Positions 7,187-9,011 of a stretch of DNA of 9,011 nt are shown here, one piece after another. A program made the translations under genes and the position numbers. The first letter of the stretch is position 1. Every line of letters starts with the position of its first letter. The DNA comes from Novosphingobium sp. (GTDB lineage: Bacteria > Pseudomonadota > Alphaproteobacteria > Sphingomonadales > Sphingomonadaceae). The notes under the pieces were generated by a model. The model was given only the letters and a program-made list of their open reading frames with translations. It searched no databases and had not been told where the DNA came from. Where the stretch lies: the NCBI GenBank assembly GCA_009885425.1, contig VFKS01000001.1:1-9011 (forward strand), read 5' to 3'.

Positions 7187-7218
7187 TGTCGAACCTTTGG
7201 GCAAGGGAAGCAGGCGTC

Positions 7219-9011
<1,793 letters not shown>

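Overview
The window is about 9 kb of GC-rich, densely coded bacterial chromosome with no mobile elements, RNA genes or CRISPR. It most likely comes from an alphaproteobacterium of the Sphingomonadales (Sphingomonas/Novosphingobium/Erythrobacter type). The best pointers are a SciP/DUF1153 cell-cycle regulator, which is confined to Alphaproteobacteria, an alphaproteobacterial-style MnmA, and the overall composition. The genus-level guess is inference.

Layout. (1) 1-2775, minus strand: a two-gene RND efflux operon, membrane-fusion adaptor then HAE1-type permease. The permease runs off the left edge, so only its N-terminal half is present. (2) 2776-3055: a gene-free spacer holding an 18-bp palindrome next to a possible efflux promoter, and a very strong hairpin that probably terminates the next operon. 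(3) 3056-3675, minus strand: a small hypothetical gene overlapping sciP by an ATGA junction. (4) 3676-3814: a divergent intergenic region with an inverted repeat. (5) 3815-4960, plus strand: mnmA, tRNA 2-thiouridine synthase. (6) 4957-7186, minus strand: a small cysteine-containing membrane protein, then manC (mannose-1-phosphate guanylyltransferase), then manA (mannose-6-phosphate isomerase). manA converges on mnmA, and both genes end inside one CTAG. (7) 7219-9011, plus strand: a lipoprotein serine hydrolase of the class C beta-lactamase fold, coupled through a GTGA overlap to gmd (GDP-mannose 4,6-dehydratase). gmd is cut by the right edge.

How the genes work together. ManA, ManC and Gmd are three of the four steps from fructose-6-phosphate to GDP-4-keto-6-deoxy-D-mannose, the precursor of GDP-L-fucose, GDP-D-rhamnose and GDP-perosamine. 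The phosphomannomutase step and the enzyme that would fix the final sugar are not in the window. The right half is therefore probably the edge of a surface-polysaccharide locus.

The least ordinary part is the divergent pair at 6839-8355. The small membrane protein looks, from my recollection of the family, like the N-terminal domain that some serine hydrolases carry fused. Here it stands as a separate gene back to back with a serine hydrolase that lacks it. Nothing in the window is clearly a wholly new system. The points worth checking are this pair, the hydrolase-gmd coupling, the unknown partner of SciP, and three palindromic candidate operators.
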